Below, in pieces: positions 50,001 through 62,825 of a DNA stretch of 64,000 nt. A program made the position numbers and the translations under genes. The stretch's first letter is position 1; the number at the start of each line of letters is the position of its first letter. The notes under the pieces were generated by a model that was not told where the DNA came from, did not search any database, and saw nothing but the letters and a program-made list of their open reading frames with translations. The stretch is from Geosiphon pyriformis (taxonomy: Eukaryota > Glomeromycota > Glomeromycetes > Archaeosporales > Geosiphonaceae): the NCBI GenBank assembly GCA_016748015.1, contig JAAOMT010000334.1:1-64000 (forward strand). Reading direction: 5' to 3'.

Positions 50001-51565
50001 AAACCAATGGCAAAGACACTTTTAAACAAAAAATTATTGATTTATAGAATAAAGAATATATATATATATATGTGTGTGTTTCGATTTTTTTTAATTCCAA
50101 AATAAATTGAAAAGTTTTTCGTTGACTTGGTCAAAATGCTTAAAAGTCTGACTTTTTCACAGAGAAAAATTGACTGTACTTCAGAAACCGGAGAAGTATG
50201 TCAAATTGCAAGTAGAATTATCTAAAATTAACAAAGACTTTATCTATCACTTATTATAATTCTTCTTTTAAACGCTAAAGAAATCAAAATTTTGCTTATA
50301 TTTCAATAAAGAAGGTGAATGGATTATTTAAAATGTCTCTGTAGTTTCTAAAAACTTTATGGCCATAGCTATCGGAGAACTGATTGTTTCATGCGACGAC
50401 ACAGTATTTTTTGTAGAGTGTTAACTAAAAACAGGGTTTGAATAATATTATGTTCAAAAAATATCTAAACTAAAAAATATTTCTAAAGGTTTTTTAAACG
50501 AAAGAATAAGGCTCTTATTTCGTGTAATCCGCTTTATAGAATTTTAAATGAAACTCTTTTCTTCAAAATAATCAGCCATCTTGAAGTTATGAAATGTATT
50601 TTTTTTTTTTCGTTTGAAATTTATGTATTCAAAGAGATTTCTAAATGATCAGTGTACATTAGAGAAAAAGCGTATATTTTGATAAGTGCACATTTAGAGA
50701 ATAAGAATATATTTAATCAATAATGTTAAATTATAAGTCCGTCTCTTGATGTCCGTAACTCGTTAAACTGATGTAGTCAACAAAATAATAGAGTTAAAAA
50801 AAGATGATCTTATATTACAATCTTTTAAAAAGAACAATGGCTTTGGTTTCTTAAATAATGTTGTGCAATTTTTTCGGACTATTATGGATTTTGTTTGAAT
50901 CTTCAATAATCCAAAAATTGATTCTAAAACACTTAATATTCGTAAAGAAAAATATTACATGAACAGAAAGATTTATTAAAAAAAACTTTTACTTTGTTAA
51001 TTATATCAATATGACAAGATAACTTAATATTTAAAATATTAAAAGAAAGATTTTTATCTATTGAACATACTATAAACAAATTTAGGTTATTTTTTACCAT
51101 TTATAAAGTACTGGAAAAGTTAATTTACATAATTTTTTATAATGACTCTCGAAATAAAATGGCAAAATAGAGAATAAATTTGAATCTCGAAATTTAAAAT
51201 TGATCTTTTACAGATAATTGTAATTTATTGACTTTCTCGAACAAAATATTATCAGTTATCTCTTATAATAAGTATATTTTCAAAGATATTTTTTAAGATC
51301 ATAATTAATTAATTGAATTATTCTCAAAATGTGCAAAGTTTAAACTGTCAAAGAAAAATATCTATATTTAAATGAAAGATAGTTGTTTAAAATAAAACAA
51401 AGATCTTCAATAATCATTTTATTTGCTTTGTAGAGCGCAAACTAAAAATTTTTACACTTATGAAATTATAGCAAAAGAATTCCAATTTTACACAATATAA
51501 AGATCCTATGAAACTAAAAGACTGGCATTTTGGGTCAGAAAAAAAAAGACTAAACAACCAAAAAA

Positions 51566-51639
<74 letters not shown>

Positions 51640-52446
51640 CATCATCATTATTACCAAAAATTTCAACAAAATAATAAAATGGAATCCAAATATTTTTTCA
51701 TATTACAAAAATAAAACTTAAAATAAAAAATAAACTCATATTTAATAATTTCAAGAGATTTTGTAATCAAAAAAAAATATAAAAACAGTTTTAAAAACAT
51801 CTTTTAATATTAATAAATAATTAAAAGAAAAAACAGATAAAATAAACACCAAAAATATATATTAAATTTTTAATAATCTGATTTGTAATTAATGGAAACA
51901 AAAAAGTGATTTTAATAAAACAATAATTTAAAACATAAAAATAATATTTATTAAAGAATTTTTAGGAATAATAAAGAGAAATTTAGTTAATTCAATAAAA
52001 TATGAATGTGAATTAAGTATTGTAAATAATGGGAAATATATATATATATTATGAAATTTTCTTTAATAAATTTATTCTTTAATAATTCCCAGATAATAAT
52101 TAATTATTCAAAGACTAAATTATTTTCAAAAGATTGTAAACAATTATTAATTGCGTAATTGAAATCAGTCTTTTTATTGTATTGGTAATATTTTATCCCA
52201 ACTTTATAAACACTTTATTATTAACGTAAAATCAAAATGATATTATAGATCAAATATTTAGAACCTATTAATGCTCAATATACTTAAAATAAGATAAGGA
52301 AGCTTTTAAATGACAAGACTTGTAAAATTTGTTACCTTGAAAGTAAATCATCTTAAAAAAGTTATTTGGAAAAATAAGTTATTAAGAATTTCAATTAGAT
52401 TATATTGTGCTTTACTAATATTTTGCGTTGAAAAGTTCTTTTTGGA
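49273..52446. other. AT-rich gene-free region with microsatellites
   Basis: About 3.2 kb without a supported gene. It includes (TA)n near 49349-49369, poly-T at 49970-49996, (TA)n/(TG)n near 50055-50078, and a long (TTA)n tract at 51567-51639. The Tyr-rich ORF at 51508-51714 is simply that microsatellite. Confidence 0.65.
51567..51639. repeat. (TTA)n microsatellite, 73 bp
   Basis: About 24 uninterrupted TTA units, then a few ATC units. Confidence 0.95.
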
Positions 52447-53929
52447 TCAAAACTTACCACAATAACCCATTATGATCCCGAAATATGGACCAAAGTGATT
52501 AATTGTACTTGAGTCTGTAATTGATTGTCCAGAATTACATTCCTAAAATTATTTTCCATATAAATGTAATAATAATAATAATAATATAAGGTTTAATTAC
52601 CCTCATAAAAAATTTAAAAAAAAGGACAATTTATTTTCTGCACTAACCGTATTTTCTATAGCTTGATCATTACCAGGAATCCAAAACTTTTCCTGAATAA
52701 ATTCTTGCACTCTAATTAACTTTTTTTCTTCATTTTCTTTGAATCGTCCACAATCCCATATAATTTCATTAGAAAATATTGTATTTTGAGAGCAATCACA
52801 ATCATTTGGTCCAATCCATATTTCACTTTCATGATGTTTCATTATTGAGTTCTCATTTTCAATTGGAGGAAAATGTGGGAAGTAATCATTTTGATGAGTT
52901 ATTCTTGTGACCTTTACTAGTTCATTCATCATTCTAGCAAACATTATATTTCCAGTTCTTGGTTGACCAAAAGTAAGAATTGAAATTTCAATTGATTCGT
53001 TTAACAGATGGATTGGTGATATAAATACGCGTAAAAGATTCATTATTGCGTATGATAGGCCTGCTATCGCGGCATAAGCTGGGTTTTTTTTTCCGATTTA
53101 AAAAGAAAAGAGACTTAGAATTAGCAAAATAAATATATAATACTCTAACTCTTCATTATTTGAACTAACCACCACCAACACCATGTCCACAGAAAATTAT
53201 CTTTTTATATCCCGTACGCATAAACAGAAAATTCATTTTGTTTAAAATAGGTCTCATCATAATTGAAACATCAATAAACCATTCTTGATCCACTTTTACT
53301 AGTTCGTTTTTCTTCATTCCTTCCGTACTAAATGTTACAAGCTGGTTTTTTCTATCTTGCCACTGTGTTTTTGTGAAATGGGGACCTTTAAAGAATGCAA
53401 TGATTGATTTTTCATTTTTTTCCACTATCATATCAGCTATTAAATTCGTATAAACAAGTAGACAGTGAAAAAATTTTAAACGAGGTTACTTTATTTCAAA
53501 AAATTCCTGAAATTAAAATTGATTGAAAAATAGTTAATTTCACAAAATACCCTTGATTTTGGTCCCTTGTTTTACCCGTTCCCCAATTTGATTGTAAGGT
53601 AAGCAATAAGGAATATTAGAAGACTCAGCTATCAATTTTAATCGTTGGTATTCCTGGGAGCTGTTAAAGCTTAATACTCTTTTCTTTGGGTAGCCTTCTT
53701 CATTATTATCAACTGATCTTTTAAAAAAAAATTTAATGCTATCATTTTCAAATGATTTCACTGAAAGTGAAAATTGAGGGATTTCTTGAATTTCATTATA
53801 AATTTTTTGATTTCTATTAGTTAAAATATGCTGTGAAAAAGAATATATGTATTCTAAAGAGTTGAAATAATAAAATATTTTCGTTAGAAAAATAATTTTA
53901 AATATGAATATCAAAAAGAGCTGTTGCAT
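52447..53929 (-). CDS. membrane-anchored class 3 lipase-like protein, Ser-to-Gly elbow
   Basis: Four exons (53929-53551, 53436-53170, 53078-52648, 52542-52447) join in frame to 390 aa. The N-terminus (MQQLFLIFIFKIIFL) is hydrophobic, a signal peptide or signal anchor. Class 3 lipase motifs are IIAFFKGPHFTKTQW, the elbow GHGVGG (210-215), ILTFGQPRTGN (249-259), RITHQNDYFPHFPP (274-287) and NHFGPYFG (374-381). Asp280 and His375 match the triad, but Gly212 replaces the nucleophilic Ser. DCDCSQN and WDCGRF preserve the cysteine pattern of the other two copies. It has an insertion of about 25 residues (ENEEKKLIRVQEFIQEKFW) before the last intron. The ATG TGT GGT AAG TTT TGA end could hide a further GTAAGT donor, so the C-terminus is provisional. 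Confidence 0.8.
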
Positions 53930-54344
53930 TTTTAGTGTTATCTGTATATTCCTAAATCTACTTGAAAAGATTACCCTCCGATATCTTGAAAATGTATGCT
54001 ATGTTATTTAAGTGGGAAAAAACCTACTCACAAGGCAACGTTTTCCTAGGATTCGCTAATGGGCAGTGATGATTTGATCAAATAAAAGTATTTAAAAAAA
54101 ATTAGAAATTGAAAAAGAAATCCAACCTCGGTATGAACTTTCAATTTATTTGGTCAAATCCTGTTTTTATTACATATATTAGGTTTATAATAATCATTAT
54201 TTACTTTTTAGCCACATTGGGTTCCGGAATTTTTGTTGAATAATATTTATAATCAATAGGGTTGGATTAAACCGGGTAAATCCAATTCGTTAGAGACGTC
54301 GGATCTTTCATGTTTGTGTTTTTGATTCAGGTTAATGATTCGAC

Positions 54345-54473
54345 CTACTGTATATTTATTATTTTATGCGTTTTTTTGTACTGGTCACTTTCTATGTTTA
54401 TACCTAAAGATAATTTAACACAAATGATTATTGAAATAAAAACAAGTAACAATACGAGTATTTTATCCATCAT
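54345..54473 (-). CDS. possible small secreted peptide, 42 aa
   Basis: The ATG at 54473 opens MMDKILVLLLVFISIIICVK, a convincing signal-peptide-like sequence, followed by a short polar tail ending at a TAG. In another frame just downstream lies a stretch encoding RSDVSNELDLPGLIQPY and a stop, which could be a second exon, but I see no clean splice pair. It is upstream of the third lipase-like gene on the same strand. It could equally be a chance hydrophobic ORF in AT-rich DNA. Confidence 0.25.
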   Translation of the reverse strand: MMDKILVLLLVFISIIICVKLSLGINIESDQYKKTHKIINIQ

Positions 54474-57400
54474 AATTTTTGAAAGTAAAAGGTGAAGTAA
54501 CAAGCAATCTTTTAACCTTGAATAGTTTATTTGAAAAAGAGAGAAAATTTTGTTCATTACATGTTTTACTTTTAAGTTGAACTAAAATTTATAATTTTTA
54601 TAATATAAATTTTCTTTTAATTATAATAGAAAAAAGGGAAAATAAAAGAATAATGATTCATTATTAAAAAATAAATTTTGGCATCATTTACCCAAAAATT
54701 ATTTACAAAAAAGCATCAAAGAGAAACATACAAGTTTTTTATTAATAAAACATTAATTAAAATAATTTTAATATTATTTTAATTAAAATGCAATATTAAA
54801 CTTATTATTGGAAATTTTTATATTACAATTTTTTCATTATTATATTAAAAATTACATAATAATAAAATAATAATCAATCATTTACAATTATAAAAAATAA
54901 CTACTTTTAATAACTATCTTAAATGGTGATTTTATGCATCATATTAATGATCTTAAAATAAATTTAACCTTTCGAATTTTCATCTAAAAAATTTTGTTTT
55001 GATAATTAAACGTTGAAAAAAATTATATTTGTGCTTTCACTATTACAGTCTATTGAAAATACACATTTGGTTGACCACCTGATCCTGAGTTGATCGAATA
55101 ACATTCAATTCGATATTTTCACAAACAATGTCAAATATGCTGTTCCACCAAGTCGGGTGTGCAAGCTGCGTCATGAGCACGGAAAATACATATTAAGGAT
55201 CTATAAAGACGTTTAAATATAGTTTTGACAAGCATGTAACAAAAGTCAGTTCTGTGAGTTGAATTTTGAAAATGATTTGATGCGACGCTGTAATATGAAC
55301 AGCTGAAAAAGCAACTCAATATGGTTATCAATTGCTTTAACTCCTTTTGAGTCTTATGCATTACATAATAAAATTTCCAATTCAAACAATAATTTTTATA
55401 ACATATTCTTATCTTTCCCAATTCAGATGTTCCAAAAAGGACCAAAAAGTGGTTGCTGTATTCTTAATTGCAGACAGAACATCTGAAGCCTAAGTAATCG
55501 ATTGGTGTGTTGGTTCAATACCTTCCGGGAGGTTTTATAATAAGATTTTTTGCAAAAGCAGCTGGTAAGGCTGTTTTAAGGGAATTTTGGCTGCTGGAAT
55601 GTTAGATGGCAATGGAATTTGCCATAACATCTGGTACTTGCAATTGATTTTATTCTCAAAAAGCTTATTATAGCTAGGTAAAAGAAAATGCAAAAGGAAG
55701 GAGGAAAAGGCACAAGTTAGCCAACGCTTTAAACAGGATACCTTCAATATATATTTTTTCCTTCTGTTCTTAAAGAACTTATGTCAAAAAGCGGCTAATA
55801 TTTGGGTTACGTCGGCTTTTTCACACTGGTGCATGATTGGTGTGAAACAATAGCTGCCAAAAAGCTCGGACTTAATAAAACTTATGAGTGAAAACAGGCA
55901 GTACGATTATGACGTGAATGTACTCCCTATCAGAAAGTGTTCTTTAGATGTCGATATCAGCAAAGAATTGCATTTAAGCATTTTCCATTACTGGTAGAAA
56001 TGTTCGCCTGACAATTTTTACATTTCAAGCTTTAAAGAATGTGTAACATGAGAAATAGCAAATAATTAATGACTAGCATATGATTTGAAAAACAATAATT
56101 TTGCTTTTAAATAATTTCCATTAAAGAAATGAAATTTAACAATTTAAAACCTATAGATAATATTTTTAATTTATAAGAAAAATTTATATTGATAGATAAT
56201 TTTCTTATTTACTTGTTTTATTTATTTCATTTTTATTTAATTATAATTCAAGAATTTTCACTTAATTCATTCATAATAATTAATATTTATTATGAGTTAA
56301 GTGAATCCAAACTACCAATTTGTTCAATGCCCTACCCAATCTTAGATCTACTACACTCTCAACTCCAATTTTATTTTATTGACCAAAAAATTCTGCAGCT
56401 TTTAAATTGAAATAAATAAATTAATATTTAATAAGAAAACAAAAACATAGTGGTAACTAATCATTCTTAATTTTTAAATTTTAATTTCTTTTTATAATAA
56501 AACATCTTATAATCAATATACTAGATAAAAATTAGAGGTACAGCAATTTTTGTATAATTTTTGCTTGAAAAATATGTTTATGTTTTTTCTGTGGTGAAAT
56601 CTTCTGATTCAAAAATTATAGTTGAATTTTTATTAGCTATTTGGATAATTTAATTTGAGTAATTTTTGAATTAAAAAAGAATTTTTTCCAAAGAGGCTTT
56701 TTTTGTTCTTACACATTTGACCTAGATCAAAATTGCTTAGATAATCATAAATTTCTTTTTTAATCAAAAATTCAGGTTTAAAAACACTACATTATTAATA
56801 TATATAAATTATCATGACTATACTCTGCGGCCTTTTACTTTTAGCACACCATTTTGAGAAGCCTTTTATTTCTTTTATGGTTTTTTATTATGATCAACTA
56901 ATTCATGGACTTGCGAAAGTTTGAAATTTTCAGATTGTTATAAATAAAATAATAATAAGGAGTTGGATTATAAACTGGAAATCTTAAAGATATCTTGGAG
57001 CAAATTAATTTTATTAGGAATCATTTGCTAGTCAGGGTTAGTCTTGTATTTATTTGAAAAACTTTATTCTCAAAATGATATCAAAAATGCTAAAGCGAAC
57101 AAATATTGTCTGGTTGAGAACATTTACTTTTGAATTTAGTTTTGAGTAATTTTTTTAGTACCATAGACTCAATTTTGTAACGATTTAGACTTTATAAGGA
57201 TTAAGATTTGGAACTAAAGTCCTGGGAGAAGTTCTTAAATCAATAGGGATGAATTTTCTTATCGCATCTTGATTTGCATTTTCGATTTTGAAAGCTCAAA
57301 GTAGCGTACTTGAGAGACAAAGTAGCTTGACTTTAGCCTGGCAAGAGTTTTCATTAAAAAAAAGAAAAATTAGAAATGGTGAAACATTTTGTATTTATAA

Positions 57401-59243
57401 ATTGAACTCGATTGAAAATATCGGGATTTTCGTACCGATTCTCATCAAAAAATTCTAAACCCCAGGAGCCCAACGAGAAGTTTCTTTAACGAGCAATTGG
57501 ATATATAGAAGGTAAGTAAAGTCTGAAGTAGTTGGCAAATGTTCATGCCCTACTACTCTATCTAATTCTTCATAAGCTTTTTGCTAAAAATACCTCAGAA
57601 AAAAATTATTGAAAAGCAAAGATTCATTTACTAACCTAAAAGCATTATTTTTCTATACCATTCTTTATATTTTCAATACTGTATTAGCAATCTACATTAT
57701 AATTACTGATGTTTCATGGTTCATTATAGATTTTGAGGATGTGTTTCATACTTCCTCAAATATTCCAACAGACAGTTGCCTTGCGAAAATCATGCGCTAG
57801 AGATTTTTCAATCGGTTCACACAGAGAGTTTTAATATCTGGTCTGTCATATATCTGATTAAGACAGCTTCAGGTAGGAATTAATCAAATATAAAAGAATA
57901 AACTTGATAGTAAAAAATCATCTAGAAATACCATCGGCTGAAGTGACATTACAGTGGCTTTAGAGCAATTATGGAGATGTTCTCAGAGGACTGAATTATT
58001 ATTAGAATATAAAATAGCTATGTCCTTATTAATTTCTAAATTTTTATGCTAGAGCTTAAGCTACGACACAAGTAATTTGAGTTTTTCAATCCTATCTATT
58101 TTCAAGTTCATGACTATAAAAAATTAAGCCTTTTATTCTTATAACGAAAAAACACATATTTGGTTCAACGTCGAACCCAAGAAAATTATCATTCAATGTT
58201 ACTAAAAACACTCAATCCAGAACATTTAAAACTCTTATCATAATGAATACTCTTTTATTTAATAAAATATACTAAAATATTGAATAATGCATTGCAAAAA
58301 CTTTAGTTTTAAAACAATATAAAAGAATTATTGGATTTTACTAATATTATTTCCACAACTTTATTGAAATTCAGAAGAAACAGTAATATGTTTTTATTTA
58401 TAAAAATACACATCTTAAAGGTGAAAGATGCATAAAATGTATTTATTTTTACAAAAATTTCATATAAAGCAAGTTTCAAAGTAAAAACCAACTGATCAAT
58501 CTTTCATTTAAGTTTGAAATCCTCAATTAATAAAAGTATTATTGTCATTACTTGAATTAGCCTTGAATTTGCTAATGGTTTTTTATCCATTTGTTTCTTT
58601 TGGCCATTTTATTTGCAATAAATCGTTTAAGAATTGAAAAATTAAAGAGGAAGAATGTTAAATCTGTCTATCAAAGTGAGAGAATATACCAAAATATAAA
58701 ATTTTCCAGGCAGACCAAACTTGCTTACAACTTGGATTCCGAATTAATTTTGTTAACAAAGCTTATTATCTCAATTTTCTTGCTAAAATTTAATAATAAG
58801 ATGAAAATTGAGTTAAAGAATAATTGATTTAAATCAATCATTGCAAAGCAATTATCTAACAAACAACTAAATAGAATATGTGAACATATTCTTTTACCAA
58901 TACAAATCTATTGAGAGTCTTATGTTTTGTTGTCTTTCTTCTCAAGTAATGCTTTCCAATGAGCTAGCCAACCTGTTATCAATGAAATTGCTAGTTAAAC
59001 AATGAAATTTGTGTTATGAACAAAAACATAAGTTAAAACACTTACCAAATAAAACTGGAAACATATCCTATTGCTTTATGGATATATTCAGAGTAGAAAT
59101 TAATATTTGTATAAATCAGTAAAAAGATAGCTGCAGATGTATCAAAGACGTTTGCCCTTTTTTTAGTGTTGCATCGTTAGTTGCCAAAAAAAATTTCGTA
59201 CACAATCGAAAATTAATCGGTCCATCCGGTCAGGTCCCGTCCA

Positions 59244-59265
59244 GGATCATCCAAAAGGATGATCC
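59244..59265. repeat. perfect hairpin GGATCATCC-AAAA-GGATGATCC
   Basis: Two 9-base arms are exactly complementary across a 4-base loop. The G/C-rich flank (CCGGTCAGGTCCCGTCC) stands out from the surrounding AT-rich DNA, as the end of a mobile element or MITE might. Confidence 0.85.
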
Positions 59266-59347
59266 GAAAACAGAAGATTAGGCCATTAATTTTCATTAGA
59301 TTGCGTTTAAGACCTCCTTTGAACATTAGTGTTAATAGTTTGTCTAT

Positions 59348-59432
59348 TGTACAGTAGACACTAAAAGTAACGCCCACTTTTGTATAGTAATACATATAAA
59401 AATCGGACGTTACTTTCAGTGCCTATTGTACA
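59348..59432. repeat. imperfect inverted repeat, about 28-bp arms
   Basis: The arm at 59348-59376 (TGTACAGTAGACACTAAAAG then TAACG) is complementary to the arm at 59404-59432 with about four mismatches. The loop is 27 bases. It could be a small MITE, or the facing ends of two insertions. Confidence 0.7.
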
Positions 59433-60079
59433 TATATATTGACGAAACTCAAGCTACTTTATTATTATATGTGCGCAACAAATATTGCAATTGTATCGGA
59501 ACATGATACAACAGCATATTTTTTATTCATCAAAGACACCGAAGAGATCTGCTTTACCGAAGCCAATAGCTATGGGCACCGTCGTTGGTTAATTTCACTT
59601 GAGTTATGTTGATTTTCCGATTAGTACCTCTTATATTAACAGAAATGTCTTGTAATAATTTTCAAAGATGAAAACTCGATAAATATCGCATCGCACTAAA
59701 ATTATATTGCTCTAAACAATGAACAACTTTGTAATGAAAAAATGGTATGTTCGAAATTCATAACTAATTCTTTTTGTGTCACGATCGTTTATAGTATGTC
59801 GCGTTCATTTTTTTGTGTTCATGATAAAAATATCACCAACGCTGAACGTTAATCTTTGTATTACTAAATAATAACCTATAGAATCATCTGGTTTGTCACA
59901 TGACTAAAATTACTGCGGGACCGACGATTAACATCCCCTGTCAACTATCTGGGGATAACATATCTAATCAATGATATCAAGTTTGAGCTTAAAATATTTG
60001 GTTATTAATCAAACATCTGACGTCCTCAGATCATTTGATATTGAACGTGCTATTCCAAAGTCTTAATAACAACAAAATT

Positions 60080-62461
60080 ATGGACAACTTTTCTGGTGAA
60101 AATAGTAAGTATCAAAGAAGAAAACCTTATTTGGCAAGAGAAATAACTGAACTTGTAACTCTTTATTCCTACTTTTGACAGTTTTTATCGAGTACTTTAA
60201 GAAAACCTCCTCTGAAAAATGGTCATATTGGCATTTCTTGCGATCCAACCAGGCTGAAATCATCACATTGCCACCTTTTTCAGATGAATGGACCGGTCTT
60301 GATGGTGCTTGGCAAAGACGTTTTTTTTACAAGGCTAAAGAGATGCCACAATGGGAGGATTTAAACTGGAAGGTTATTATATTTGTTTCTTTGGTTGGGT
60401 GGGGAAATTAATTAGCACAAATATTAATCATTATGTTTCAATAATTATAGCTTCCAGAAAATAGCCAGCTATATTCTTTTTGGGATCACATTATTCAGAG
60501 CCGCAAATTCGATGCAATTGATTCGAAAATTTTCAGCCTAGGAAAACGTAGCGTTTTTAATGAGGTAAGTAAATTAGGGCAGTAAAATGGTTCACATTAT
60601 TGTACTATTTTTAATATAAGGAAATAGGAAAAGGAAATAAGACAAGATTTCTTAACACAGAAAAAGGTACAAATATAAATTTTCTAAGCGTATTATTCTA
60701 AATTAAAACAGATTCTTTTAACCAATTTTTTTAATCATTGTTTGTTGATTTGCAGTTAAAGACAAATGTTGATGGGAAAAAGAAATCTCAAATATATGAT
60801 AACGAGTTGTTTTCAAGACATAATAAAGAAGAAATGGTATTTAATTATTAAATATTTCTTCTCTTAAGTCAAATTAGCCTGTTTTTATTATCAGTTTTTT
60901 AGACACCCAATTCTCCTCCGACAAGAAAATATTCTACTTGTTTACCACAATTTTCATTACCTTCATCACACCAAAATATTGGAAACATTTCTGATGATGA
61001 AGCAGACTTTGATTCAGCTACTTCAAGTATACAAGTTAACTGTCCTATCATTATTAATGATATAGTGGAGTTGCAATTAGGATCCTTGCCTTGTGAAAAA
61101 TCTCGATGGATCATAAACAATTTGGATATTTCTAAAAAATGGCATATATTTAAGGGGGAATCCTTGAAATTAGCAAAGGATAATGGTCTTTTTTTTGAAA
61201 GCCATGTTCAGCAGATATTGTATGTTTTAATCTTTTCATTTTGCAATTGGTTTATACTTTTACTTTTTTATTCATTTCCTTCTACTATTTTCAAACTCTT
61301 CTCTAACTTTATATTATAGATCTTTATCACATATTCTTTTATTAAAGCCCAAACAACATTGCCCTTTAATGGTCAAAATATTTAGTGCTGAATTATTGGA
61401 TACGATGCACAAGGATGTTATGCAAAGGCTTACTAAGTGCAAAACAGAGTTTAATGCTGAAGTTTTCTTAAAGATTATTCCTATTGTCAAGGTATATTGT
61501 TTTTTTTTTTGCCCTTATTTAATGTGAAAAAAAGAGAAAATTTAATTTTATCTCTTTTTTGTTACAGTGCCTGCAAAGAGAAGAAATTACAAGAAAAAAT
61601 GCAGTTTTAAAACTACAAATGCTTGCAACTGACTGTGCCTATGGAGAGTGCGCTATTTTACAGGCTATTGAAAACATGTAAGATTGGGCTAAACTGTTGA
61701 GAAAGAGAAGTCATTTAATAGTATTAACACATTTTAATTAGTATTCAAAGAGTACCGACAATAACATTAAAATCCCCTATTGGCGAAGTAGAATTATGTA
61801 CTGCTTACATAGATCCCGTTCTTAGCCCAATTTTTGGGGATCCTGATCGTGGTGTATTCTTGCGATGGTCCAATAAAGAGGCGCCGGAATCCAAGAATAG
61901 GAAGTCAACAGGGAGGGCCAAGCAACCGGATGCCATCATTAGTGACATTAATCAACTTTCTTGGGGCTCGAGCAGAGGACATGGCGAGGTAAAAGCGCAA
62001 GAAGAAATCAATAATCTCTACAGCCTATGCACTGATCTTGTCCGAGTGGCTGTGCTCAATAAAGATGCTATTGATTTTTTTAACATGAATTGTATTCTCG
62101 GATTTCAAGTCGTTGGTAAGGTTTTTAACATTAGTTTTTTTTTATCAAAAATCATACTAATAAGAGCTTAATAGGGCAACATATCACATTTTACCTCACC
62201 ACTCTTTTATATGATGGCATGTATGTTATGGTGGAGGTTGGTCTTCTTAATGTGCCGATGTCACTTGAGGAGCTTCCGGCTTTTCTTACAAGTCTTGACA
62301 CACTTCTCGTTGTCTCCAATGCATTTTGGACCAATTGTGCTATGTCCCGTCCTGCTGCAGAAATGGAGCCAAACAAGCGCAGCACACTTGCAACACCAAA
62401 TTTCAAAGAACTGGTTGGGAAAAGCCGTGATCGATATCATTCTTGTGAAATACGATTCTAA
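60080..62461 (+). CDS. uncharacterised 569-aa protein of an amplified family
   Basis: Ten exons join cleanly: 60080-60104, 60182-60372, 60451-60564, 60628-60666, 60756-60836, 60903-61219, 61320-61491, 61568-61677, 61742-62115, 62175-62461. No signal peptide or membrane span is evident. An N-terminal region rich in Trp and aromatics (KWSYWHFLRSNQAEI, GLDGAWQRRFFYKAKEMPQW) is followed by a Ser/Thr/Pro-rich linker near residues 155-200. The C-terminal half is conserved (PIFGDPDRGVFLRWSNKEAP, AIISDINQLSWGSSRGHGEV, NNLYSLCTDLVRVAVLNKDA, TLLYDGMYVMVEVGLLNVPM). I do not recognise a named domain. A decayed partial copy at 1235-2380 keeps introns, and a weaker relative may lie at 2830-4960, so the family has spread in this genome. 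No nuclease or transposase motif is visible. Function unknown. Confidence 0.75.
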
Positions 62462-62825
62462 TAATAATGTTAACGAGTTAAAGGGAATGTTAGAAAATTT
62501 ATCTAAGCACAAAAACAAAATATTGTTTATAATATGCTGTGTATCAAATGGGTCAACCGCTTATTTGTTTTATTATATGATGGAAAAATTACTTTAAAAT
62601 TTCAAGGTTTACTCTAAGATCTTTTATTTCCACATATAACGGATGGAATAATTTCTTGTTTTCATTGAGAATGAAGTAAATTCAAAAACTAAATCCTTTT
62701 AATTTTTTAATTAGAAGTTACAGTGGATGAATTAGATCTGGAGCATATTATGTAAGAATAAATTTCGTTGAGGATTTCAATTTATTTAATTTGAGAGATT
62801 AATCTAAACTCTACTCAAAATTCTT

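Larger units (their letters stand above)
54560..60079. other. long intergenic region with an unassigned relic
   Basis: No intact gene is supported. Between about 55050 and 55900 the sequence is less AT-rich and contains broken coding-like pieces on both strands, for example KKDQKVVAVFLIADRTSEA on the plus strand; this is probably an old insertion of unknown type. The segment 59200-60080 is also less AT-rich, carries two inverted repeats listed separately, and leads into the gene at 60080. Confidence 0.45.

Noticed and set aside
51508-51714. Tyr-rich 68-codon ORF
   Set aside because: It is the translation of a (TTA)n microsatellite.
57609-57800. 63-codon ORF with hydrophobic segment
   Set aside because: It starts at TTG, has no homologous pattern, and sits in low-complexity AT-rich DNA.
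58161-58190. tRNA-like T-arm (GGTTCAACGTCGAACC)
   Set aside because: It is a short inverted repeat; no acceptor stem, D-arm or anticodon arm can be drawn around it. I found no tRNA or rRNA gene in the window.
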